From NCBI RefSeq assembly GCF_002895945.1, contig NZ_NPZB01000002.1, positions 434,001 through 498,000 of the forward strand: a DNA stretch of 64,000 nucleotides, in the 5' to 3' direction. The translations under genes and the position numbers were made by a program. The stretch's first letter is position 1. Each line of letters opens with the position of its first letter. Source of the stretch: Solilutibacter silvestris (GTDB taxonomy: Bacteria; Pseudomonadota; Gammaproteobacteria; Xanthomonadales; Xanthomonadaceae). Below the pieces are notes generated by a model. The model did no database searches. It saw only the letters and a list, made by a program, of their open reading frames with translations, and was not told the DNA's origin. Shown one piece after another: positions 54,780 through 62,312 of this stretch.

Positions 54780-56504
54780 ATGATTCTCAGCCGATCGATG
54801 GGCATGCCCTTGCTGTTGGTGTCCCTCATATTCATGAGTGCCGCCGCCGCGGCCGCCGACCACACCATGACCTCGGGGCTCGGGATGAGTCCGGAACAAC
54901 AAGCCGTGGTGTTCGAGCAGGCGGAGCTTGGCTTCGTGGTTGATCCTGCCGCGAAATCGCTGAATGGCGATGCCGTATTGACCTTCCGTGCGAAGTCGCC
55001 GCTGTCGCGTTTCGCGCTGGAGTTCGATCCGCGTTATGCGATCTCGGCGTTCGATGTCGATGGTGTTGCGTTGGCGGCGAAGGATCGTCCGAACAATGAA
55101 GGGCGCATCGAATTCGCGTTGCCGAAGGCGGTGGCGACCGGTGCAACGTTCAAGGTGCATGTGAGCTATAACGGCAAGCCCTTGGTGGCGAAGCGCGCGC
55201 CGTGGGACGGCGGCATCGTCTGGGCGACCGCGCCCACCGGCGAGCCGTGGGTGGCGACCGCCGTGGAAGGCGAGGGCTGCGATCTGTTGTGGCCGTGCAT
55301 CGATCATCCGATGGGAAAACCACAACGGGTGATCCAGCATGTCACGGTGCCGGCGGGACTCACTGCTGCGAGTAACGGACGCTTGCTCGGCGTCGACAAG
55401 AACGACAAGACGTGGACGTGGAACTGGTCGGCGCGCCAGCCCGATACCTATGCCATCGCGTTGAACATCGGCCCCTACGAATTGCTGCACAACGACTATC
55501 GCAGTCGCTATGGCAACGTCATGCCGATGGATTTCTACTACCTGCGCGGCAATCGCGCCAAGGCCGAAGGCTTGTATGCCGAACTGCCGACCATGCTGGA
55601 TTTCTTCGAGGAAGCGATCGGTCCCTATCCGTGGAGCGACGACAAGGTCGGCGTGGTGGAAACGCCGCACCTCGGCATGGAACACCAGACCATCAACGCC
55701 TATGGCAACGACTACAAGAAGGACATCAACGGCTACGACTGGCTGATGCAGCACGAGTTTGCCCACGAATGGTTCGGCAACCAGATGACCAATGCCGACT
55801 TCGACGATTTCTGGTTGCACGAAGGCTTCGCGATGTACATGCAGCCGTTGTATCTGGAATGGTTGCGCGGACGCATGTATTACGACGCCGAGATGCTGCG
55901 CCAGCGTGGCTTGATCGCCGGCAAGCACCCGATGGTCGCCGGCCACAGTCGCCCGAATGGCACGCCGGAATCGGACGCGATCGATCCCGGCACCGATGTC
56001 TACTACAAGGGCGCGTGGATCCTGCATACGCTGCGTCACCAGATCGGCGATCGTGCCTTCCGCGAAACGATGCGCCTGCTGGTATACGGACGCCTCGACC
56101 CCAAGCCTGGCAACTTCAAGCCGCGTTACGCCACCACGCGCGATTACGTCGATGCGGTGAACAAGGTCACCGGCAGGGACTGGAACTGGTTCTTCGACGT
56201 CTATCTGCGCAGCGCAGTGATGCCGCGACTTGATGTCCAGCGCAGTGTCGGCAAGTTGAAGCTGCGCTGGATCACCGATGGCGATCGTCCGTTCCCGCTA
56301 CCGGTGGAGGTGCGCGTTGGCGAGCGCAAGCTGCGCCTGGCGATGACGGGTGGACATGGCGAAGTCGCGATCGCCGCCGGCCAGAGCTATACCATCGATC
56401 CCGACAACCTGGTGCTGCGCGATGCGCCGGAAATCACTGCGTGGAAGGCTGATGCCGCGACGCGCGCCAAGGCTGCCGCCGACAAGAACAAGGGCAAACA
56501 ATGA
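54780..56504 (+). CDS. Exported M1-family aminopeptidase
   Basis: The protein of about 574 residues has a signal peptide (MPLLLVSLIFMSAAAAAAD) and an M1 gluzincin domain: HEFAHEWFGN near residue 325, Glu ligand in LHEGFAMYM near 346 and the substrate-binding GMEH near 299 in place of GAMEN. Tyr and Arg positions downstream are present (DVYYKGAWIL). It probably cuts N-terminal residues from peptides in the periplasm. An upstream ATG at 54753 would add nine residues, three of them acidic or Cys, which suits a signal less well. Its stop overlaps the DUF486 gene by four bases. Confidence 0.87.
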   Translation: MILSRSMGMPLLLVSLIFMSAAAAAADHTMTSGLGMSPEQQAVVFEQAELGFVVDPAAKSLNGDAVLTFRAKSPLSRFALEFDPRYAISAFDVDGVALAAKDRPNNEGRIEFALPKAVATGATFKVHVSYNGKPLVAKRAPWDGGIVWATAPTGEPWVATAVEGEGCDLLWPCIDHPMGKPQRVIQHVTVPAGLTAASNGRLLGVDKNDKTWTWNWSARQPDTYAIALNIGPYELLHNDYRSRYGNVMPMDFYYLRGNRAKAEGLYAELPTMLDFFEEAIGPYPWSDDKVGVVETPHLGMEHQTINAYGNDYKKDINGYDWLMQHEFAHEWFGNQMTNADFDDFWLHEGFAMYMQPLYLEWLRGRMYYDAEMLRQRGLIAGKHPMVAGHSRPNGTPESDAIDPGTDVYYKGAWILHTLRHQIGDRAFRETMRLLVYGRLDPKPGNFKPRYATTRDYVDAVNKVTGRDWNWFFDVYLRSAVMPRLDVQRSVGKLKLRWITDGDRPFPLPVEVRVGERKLRLAMTGGHGEVAIAAGQSYTIDPDNLVLRDAPEITAWKADAATRAKAAADKNKGKQ

Positions 56505-56863
56505 ACGTATTGGGATCATCCGCGGTGCTGCGCTTCCTCGCGCTGCTGACCGTCTCCAACGTCTTCATGAATATGGCGTGGTACGGGCACCTGAAGTTCA
56601 AGGGCAGCCCGCTGTGGATCGTCATCCTCGCCAGTTGGGGACTGGCGTTCTTCGAATACTGTTTCCAGGTGCCGGGCAACCGCATCGGCTCCGGCGTAAT
56701 GAGCGTGATGCAGCTGAAGATCCTCCAGGAATGCATCACGCTGCTGGTGTTCGTGGTCTTTGCGTGGCTGGCCTTCGGCGAACGTCTGCGCTGGAATCAT
56801 GCCGCGGCTTTCGCCTGCGTGCTGGCGGCGGTGGCGTTCACATTCGCGGGCAAGCAGGGTTGA
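56501..56863 (+). CDS. DMT-family small membrane protein (DUF486)
   Basis: The 120-residue protein has four membrane spans and the DUF486 phrases FMNMAWYGHLKF and LAFFEYCFQVPGNRIGSG. These drug/metabolite-type proteins are of unknown function. The ATG lies within the aminopeptidase stop (ATGA), so it is coupled to that gene. Confidence 0.88.
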   Translation: MNVLGSSAVLRFLALLTVSNVFMNMAWYGHLKFKGSPLWIVILASWGLAFFEYCFQVPGNRIGSGVMSVMQLKILQECITLLVFVVFAWLAFGERLRWNHAAAFACVLAAVAFTFAGKQG

Positions 56864-56890
56864 AGGGCGGCTCGCGCTAAAATCGCCCGC

Positions 56891-57649
56891 ATGGACGCCG
56901 TGCTCAACATCGCCGCCTACCGTTTCGTCGCCATCGCCGATGTCGATGCCGTTGTCGCGCAGATCGGCGCGCTGGCGCGGGACAACGACCTGCGCGGCAC
57001 CGTGCTGGTCGCGCCCGAAGGGATCAACCTGTTCCTTGCGGGGGGTGTCGCCAACATCGAAGGCTTCCTCGCCACGTTGCAGGAAGACGCGCGCTTCGCC
57101 GCCATCGAGGCCAAGCGCAGCTGGAGTGCGCATGTGCCGTTCGCGAAACTGAAGATCAAGCGCAAGCAGGAGATCATCGCGTTCGCCGGACGCGCCGCCG
57201 GAGTCGGTGTGCAGCGTGCACCTGCGGTCGAACCTGTCGATCTCGCGCGCTGGCTGCGTGATGGCCACGACGATGATGGCCGCAAGGTGGTGATGCTCGA
57301 TACCCGCAACCGCGAGGAGGTCGCATACGGCAGTTTCAGTGGTGCGCTGACCCTGCCGATCGACAACTTCAATGATCTGCCCGTCGCGGTCGACACGATC
57401 CGCGGGCAACTCACCGATGCCACCGTGGTCAGTTTCTGCACCGGGGGCGTGCGTTGCGAGAAAGCGGCGCCGTGGCTGGAATCGGCCGGCATCGACCACG
57501 TATTCCAGCTCGAAGGCGGCATCCTCCGTTATTTCGACGAAGTCGGCGGCGAAGGCTATGACGGTCGCTGCTTCGTCTTCGATGAACGCGTCGCGCTCGA
57601 CCCCGCGCTCAAGCCACTGCGCGATGCAGCGGTGGAGATGGCAGCATGA
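56891..57649 (+). CDS. trhO: tRNA uridine-34 hydroxylase TrhO (rhodanese-like)
   Basis: The 252-residue protein has an acylphosphatase-like N-domain (LRGTVLVAPEGINLFLAG), then a rhodanese domain with the active Cys183 in FCTGGVRCEKA and LEGGILRYFDEVG. TrhO (YceA) introduces the 5-hydroxyl group on U34 of several tRNAs using oxygen. The next gene starts four bases before its stop. Confidence 0.93.
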   Translation: MDAVLNIAAYRFVAIADVDAVVAQIGALARDNDLRGTVLVAPEGINLFLAGGVANIEGFLATLQEDARFAAIEAKRSWSAHVPFAKLKIKRKQEIIAFAGRAAGVGVQRAPAVEPVDLARWLRDGHDDDGRKVVMLDTRNREEVAYGSFSGALTLPIDNFNDLPVAVDTIRGQLTDATVVSFCTGGVRCEKAAPWLESAGIDHVFQLEGGILRYFDEVGGEGYDGRCFVFDERVALDPALKPLRDAAVEMAA

Positions 57650-57843
57650 CGACGGCGATGGTGGTCGGCATCGTCATCCTGATCGTGCTGGTGTGGCTGG
57701 CGCTGAAGGTCGTCGGCTTCGTGGCGAAGCTCGCCCTCTACATCGCCATGGCACTGGTGGCGTACTGGTTGTTCGCGCAGGCATTCGGCCTGCCGTTCCC
57801 CGATCTGCATGCCTACATCCCCGCAGATGCGGGGATGCATTGA
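57646..57843 (+). CDS. Small membrane protein of unknown function
   Basis: The 65-residue protein has two hydrophobic spans (MVVGIVILIVLVWLALKVV and ALYIAMALVAYWLFAQAF) and a short polar end. No family is recognised. The ATG overlaps the trhO stop by four bases, and it ends 12 bases before the convergent helicase stop. Confidence 0.7.
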   Translation: MTTAMVVGIVILIVLVWLALKVVGFVAKLALYIAMALVAYWLFAQAFGLPFPDLHAYIPADAGMH

Positions 57844-57855
57844 CCGAAAGTCCGC

Positions 57856-59688
57856 TTATCCGCGCGGGAAGCGTGGCTTGCCGCGCGGCGCGAATGACGG
57901 CGGCTTGCCGCCATCCTTCTTGAAACCCGGGCGCGCCGGCGGACGGCGCTTCATCGGCGCATGGAGGTCTTCATCGCCGGCCGGACGCATCTGCAGTTGC
58001 TGGCCACCCACGCGCACCTTCTTGAGATGAGCGAGCAGGTCCGCCGGCATGCCTTCCGGCAGGTCGACCAGCGAATAGTCGTCGCGGATGTCGACGCGGC
58101 CGATGTGGCGCGCATCCAGTTCGGCTTCGTTGGCGATCGCACCGACGATGTTGCCCGGCTTGATGTTATGGGAATGGCCGACCTCGATGCGGTAGGTCAA
58201 CATGCCGGCATCGCTGGAAGGCGTATGCGGCTGGCGTTCGCGCGGCGCGCGTTCCGGCCGTTCACTGCGTTCGAAACGTTCTCCACGTTCGGGGCGATCG
58301 CCACGTTGCGGACGCTCGCCACGCGGTTCGAACTTGTGTGGCGCCGCGTCCGGGATATCGCGTGCATCGAGCAGCAATGGCGTCTTGCCCTGCACCAGGT
58401 TGGCCAGCGCGGCGGCGATATCGGCCATCGGCACGTTGCGCTCGTTCTCGAATTTTTCGAGCAGGTCGCGGAAGGTGCCGAGGCCGGTGTTTTCCAGTTC
58501 CTTCTGGACGCGATCGAAGAAGCGCTCGACGCGGCGCTCGTTGACGGTCGCCACGCTCGGCAGTTGCATCGGTTCGATCTTCTGGCGGGTCGCGCGTTCG
58601 ATCGCGCCGAGCATGCCGCGTTCGCGCGGCGCCACGAACAGGATTGCTTCGCCCTTGCGTCCAGCACGACCGGTGCGGCCAATGCGATGCACGTAGCTTT
58701 CGGTGTCGTAGGGAATGTCGTAGTTCACCACGTGGCTGATGCGGTCCACGTCGAGGCCGCGCGCGGCCACGTCGGTGGCGACCAGCACGTCGATCTGGCC
58801 GTCCTTGAGGCGCTGGATGGTGCGTTCGCGCATCTTCTGTTCGACGTCGCCATTGATCGCCGCCGCACGGAATCCGCGTGCGGACAACTTTTCGGCCAGT
58901 TCATCGGTGGCGATCTTGGTCCGCGCGAACACGATCATCCCGTCGAAGGGTTCGGCTTCGAGGATGCGGGTCAGCGCGTCGAGCTTGTTGGTACCGCTGA
59001 CCATCCAGAAGCGCTGGCGGATGTTCTCGGCCGTGGAGGTCTGCGACTTGATGGCGATCTCGACCGGATCCTTGAGATAGGTCTGGGCGATGCGCTTGAT
59101 CTGCGCCGGCATCGTCGCCGAGAACAGCGCGACCTGGCGCGTCGGCGGCGTCTGCTTCAACACCGACTCGACATCGTCGATGAAGCCCATCCGCAGCATT
59201 TCGTCGGCTTCGTCCAGCACCAGGCAACGCAGTTGCGACAGGTCGAGCGAGCCGCGTTCGAGATGGTCGATCACGCGACCCGGCGTTCCCACCACCACGT
59301 GCACGCCGCGCTTCAATGCCGCGAGCTGTGGCTGGTAGCTCTGGCCGCCATAGATCGGCAACACCTGGAAACCGGGTATGTGGTGCGCGTATTTCTGGAA
59401 GGCCTCGGCGACCTGGATCGCCAGCTCGCGGGTCGGCGCCAGCACCAGGACCTGCGGCTTGCTCGCTTTCGCATCCAGCTGGGACAGCGCCGGCAGCGCG
59501 AAGGCGGCGGTCTTGCCGGTGCCGGTTTGCGCGGTTCCGAGCACGTCGCGGCCCGCCAGCAGCGGCGGAATCGTTGCGGCCTGGATCGGCGAGGGGGTCT
59601 CGTAGCCGATGTCCTTGAGGGCGTGGAGCAGGGTCTCGGGCAGGCCGAGGTCGGTGAATTTCGGGGCAGATGCGGGTTCGGCGCTCAT
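57856..59688 (-). CDS. deaD: DEAD-box RNA helicase (DeaD/CsdA type)
   Basis: The 610-residue protein has the Q motif (FTDLGLPETLLHALKDIGYETPSPIQ, split), AQTGTGKT, DEAD (VLDEADEML), SAT and HRIGRTGRAG. After the helicase core come an Arg/Glu/Pro-rich linker (GERPQRGDRPERGERFERSE) and a DbpA-type RNA-binding domain (TYRIEVGHSHNIKPGNIVGA) with a basic Gly/Pro tail. CsdA helps 50S assembly and mRNA unwinding in the cold. GAGAGAG before the ATG at 59688 supports the start. Confidence 0.93.
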   Translation of the reverse strand: MSAEPASAPKFTDLGLPETLLHALKDIGYETPSPIQAATIPPLLAGRDVLGTAQTGTGKTAAFALPALSQLDAKASKPQVLVLAPTRELAIQVAEAFQKYAHHIPGFQVLPIYGGQSYQPQLAALKRGVHVVVGTPGRVIDHLERGSLDLSQLRCLVLDEADEMLRMGFIDDVESVLKQTPPTRQVALFSATMPAQIKRIAQTYLKDPVEIAIKSQTSTAENIRQRFWMVSGTNKLDALTRILEAEPFDGMIVFARTKIATDELAEKLSARGFRAAAINGDVEQKMRERTIQRLKDGQIDVLVATDVAARGLDVDRISHVVNYDIPYDTESYVHRIGRTGRAGRKGEAILFVAPRERGMLGAIERATRQKIEPMQLPSVATVNERRVERFFDRVQKELENTGLGTFRDLLEKFENERNVPMADIAAALANLVQGKTPLLLDARDIPDAAPHKFEPRGERPQRGDRPERGERFERSERPERAPRERQPHTPSSDAGMLTYRIEVGHSHNIKPGNIVGAIANEAELDARHIGRVDIRDDYSLVDLPEGMPADLLAHLKKVRVGGQQLQMRPAGDEDLHAPMKRRPPARPGFKKDGGKPPSFAPRGKPRFPRG

Positions 59689-59831
59689 GGCTCTCTCTGG
59701 GCGTGGGGCGCCGGGGAATGGGGGCGCATATTGTACGCGTGGCGCCGACTGATGACCGGAGGTGCACTTGCGCGAGGGGAGTGGCATCCCCAATTTCCTT
59801 GGATGGAATATACGGTATTCGGCGTGACCTG

Positions 59832-61391
59832 ATGACGAATCTGCGTTTGGACGACACATTCCTGCGTGCGTTGCCCGGTGACCCCGACCGCGGCAATGCC
59901 GTGCGCGAGGTGCGTGGCGCCCTGTGGTCGGAGGTGATGCCGACGCCGGTGCTTGCGCCGAAGCTGGTGGCATATTCGCGCGAGATGGCAGCGATGCTGG
60001 GTTTCGACGATGAAGCGATCGCCAGCCCGGGGTTCGCCGAACTCTTCGCCGGCAACCGTTTGCTCGAGGGCATGCGCCCGTATGCCACCAATTACGGCGG
60101 CCACCAGTTCGGGCAATGGGCCGGACAGCTCGGTGACGGTCGTGCGATCACGCTGGGGACGATCGCCGGGCGCGATCGTCAGCCTTGGGAATTGCAACTC
60201 AAGGGCGCCGGGAAGACCCCGTATTCGCGCCACGCCGATGGCCGCGCGGTGCTGCGATCATCCGTCCGCGAATTCCTGTGCAGCGAGGCGATGCATCATC
60301 TCGGCATTCCGACCACGCGTGCGCTGAGCCTGGTCACGACCGGCGATGACGTGCTGCGCGACATGTTCTATGACGGCCATCCGCAGCTCGAACCCGGCGC
60401 GGTGGTGTGCCGGGTCGCGCCATCGTTCCTGCGTTTCGGGCATTTCGAATTGCCGGCCGCGCGCGGTGATATCGACTTGCTGCGACGGCTCGCGGATTTC
60501 TGCATCGATCGCCATTTCCCGCATTTGCAGGGCAGCCGCGAACAGCGTTACGGCGAGTGGTTCGCCGAGATATGCCGACGCAGCGCGCTGATGGTGGCGG
60601 GCTGGATGCGCACGGGTTTCGTGCATGGCGTGCTCAATACCGACAACATGTCGATCCTCGGGCTGACCATCGATTACGGTCCCTACGGCTGGGTCGACGA
60701 CTACGATCCCGATTTCACCCCCAATACCACCGATGCGCAGGGCCGCCGTTATCGCTACAGCTGGCAACCGCGGGTGGTGTACTGGAACCTGGTGCAACTG
60801 GCGCGCGCGCTGTCGCCGTTGTTCGCTGACGCGGCGCCGTTGCAAGCTGGGCTCGATGCATTCGCGGCGACCCATGACGAAGCCGAACGCGCCACGATCG
60901 CCGGCAAGCTCGGATTGGCCGAATGCCGAGACAGCGATCTGCAATTGATGATCGACCTGCAGGCGTGGATGCATGCCGCGGAAGCCGACATGACGATCAT
61001 GTTCCGCACGCTGTCCGACCACGACGCCGCCGCGTTGACGGTCGAGACCTTCGCCGATGCGTTTTACGATGATGCCAAGCGCATTGCATCGACAGATGCA
61101 TTGGATGCGTGGCTGCAGCGTTATCGCCAACGCCTCGCTGATGATCCACTGGATGCGACGGTGCGACGCGAGCGGATGCGCGCGGCCAACCCAAAATACA
61201 TCCTGCGCAACTGGCTGACGCAACGCGCGATCGAACAAGCGCAGGCGGGCGATCCATCCGGCATCCACACCCTGCTCGAAGTGATGCGCCGTCCCTATGA
61301 CGACCAGCCCGGGCGCGAGGAATTCGCGGGAAAACGCCCGGAATGGGCGCGCCATCGCGCCGGTTGTTCGATGCTGTCGTGCAGCTCCTGA
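59832..61391 (+). CDS. selO: Protein adenylyltransferase SelO (YdiU/UPF0061)
   Basis: The 519-residue pseudokinase-fold enzyme transfers AMP to proteins and supports redox balance. Family hallmarks are NYGGHQFGQWAGQLGDGRAI, GAGKTPYSRHADGRAVLRSS (each shown as the family region) and HGVLNTDNMSILGLTIDYGP. The C-terminus ends CSMLSCSS with the conserved redox Cys (Sec in animal SelO). The start MTNLRLDDTF gives the usual length; the upstream frame is not SelO-like. Confidence 0.95.
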   Translation: MTNLRLDDTFLRALPGDPDRGNAVREVRGALWSEVMPTPVLAPKLVAYSREMAAMLGFDDEAIASPGFAELFAGNRLLEGMRPYATNYGGHQFGQWAGQLGDGRAITLGTIAGRDRQPWELQLKGAGKTPYSRHADGRAVLRSSVREFLCSEAMHHLGIPTTRALSLVTTGDDVLRDMFYDGHPQLEPGAVVCRVAPSFLRFGHFELPAARGDIDLLRRLADFCIDRHFPHLQGSREQRYGEWFAEICRRSALMVAGWMRTGFVHGVLNTDNMSILGLTIDYGPYGWVDDYDPDFTPNTTDAQGRRYRYSWQPRVVYWNLVQLARALSPLFADAAPLQAGLDAFAATHDEAERATIAGKLGLAECRDSDLQLMIDLQAWMHAAEADMTIMFRTLSDHDAAALTVETFADAFYDDAKRIASTDALDAWLQRYRQRLADDPLDATVRRERMRAANPKYILRNWLTQRAIEQAQAGDPSGIHTLLEVMRRPYDDQPGREEFAGKRPEWARHRAGCSMLSCSS

Positions 61392-61406
61392 ACTGGGCGC
61401 GAGCGG

Positions 61407-61805
61407 CTAATCCAGCCAGAACGGCACGAAGGCGGTGTCCTGCGCCTGCCAGAAGCCGCGCGCATCGCGCAGCACGCTGATGAGGGTGGGGATCAACGGA
61501 GCGTGTGCGTTGTCGGAAAATCCGCGGGCATCGATCACCAGCGCATAACCTTCGGCCGGCCACCAGCCGAGATCCCGCAAGGCATCCGTGAGTGCATCCC
61601 AGTTGTCGCTGAATTGCGCGGGATCGGGGTAGTGGATCGCTTCCGCCATGCGCGCCATCAACGCTGCCTTGTCATGGCAACCCTTCAATACGACGTCCAT
61701 GCGGGCCAGCCCGTTGCGTTCGAGATCGTCGCGCAGGCGCGACAACTCATCGGCGTCGATGCGCACGGCCAGATCGACCGGAAACAGCGGGGCATGCAGG
61801 CTCAT
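61407..61805 (-). CDS. Barstar-family ribonuclease inhibitor
   Basis: The 132-residue protein has the barstar core: a Leu/Asp-rich strand (LARMDVVLKGCHDKAALMARM), the helix AQFSDNWDALTDALRDL and the last strand YALVIDARGFSD. Barstars bind the active site of barnase-type nucleases in the cytoplasm. Its start overlaps the nuclease stop by four bases, so the inhibitor is translated with its toxin. Confidence 0.9.
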   Translation of the reverse strand: MSLHAPLFPVDLAVRIDADELSRLRDDLERNGLARMDVVLKGCHDKAALMARMAEAIHYPDPAQFSDNWDALTDALRDLGWWPAEGYALVIDARGFSDNAHAPLIPTLISVLRDARGFWQAQDTAFVPFWLD

Positions 61806-62290
61806 GGCGAGTTCGGCTCGATGTGGCGGAAGCTGCGGTAATGGTCGTCCGTGTAGTACCAGTCTTGCGGCGGCGTGCCACCGGTGATGATGCGGCGGGT
61901 GCCGCGCGTCGGTGCGCCGGGGGTCACCACGGTGTACTCGTGGTAGTAGCCGTTGGGCCGGTCGGGCAGCTGGCCCTCGCGGTTGCCGAAGACCACGCCG
62001 TCCTGGCGGTAGGGGAACGGACCGCCACTCTGGATCAGTCGCAATGTGTCGTGCGCTTCCGGCGGCAATGATGTGTTGGTCCTGCCTGCGTCGCGAGCGG
62101 GGCGACCCGACAGCGGCGGCAGCGGATGCGCGTCGGCGGTGGTACGACCGGGAAGTTCCGCCGTTGTTTGTGGCGCGGCGACTGCGGGCGTGCTGCCATG
62201 CGTGCGATGCCAATGGATGGCAAAGAACAGCAGCGCGATGATCGCCAGCCACGGCCACAGCGGGCGCGAATTGTTCGGTGAGCTGTTCAT
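61802..62290 (-). CDS. Membrane-anchored or secreted barnase-type ribonuclease
   Basis: The 162-residue protein has an N-terminal hydrophobic segment (residues 11-27, LWPWLAIIALLFFAIHW) without a clear cleavage site, a Pro-rich linker (residues 35-75) and a microbial ribonuclease (N1/T1, barnase-like) domain. Catalytic candidates are E118 (YYHEYTV), R132/R133 (GTRRIITGG) and H150 (DDHYRSF). It would cut RNA after G. GGAGG five bases before the ATG at 62290 supports the start. The adjacent barstar gene gives immunity. Confidence 0.88.
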   Translation of the reverse strand: MNSSPNNSRPLWPWLAIIALLFFAIHWHRTHGSTPAVAAPQTTAELPGRTTADAHPLPPLSGRPARDAGRTNTSLPPEAHDTLRLIQSGGPFPYRQDGVVFGNREGQLPDRPNGYYHEYTVVTPGAPTRGTRRIITGGTPPQDWYYTDDHYRSFRHIEPNSP

Positions 62291-62312
62291 GTCGCCTCCA
62301 TTCGTCGATGAA

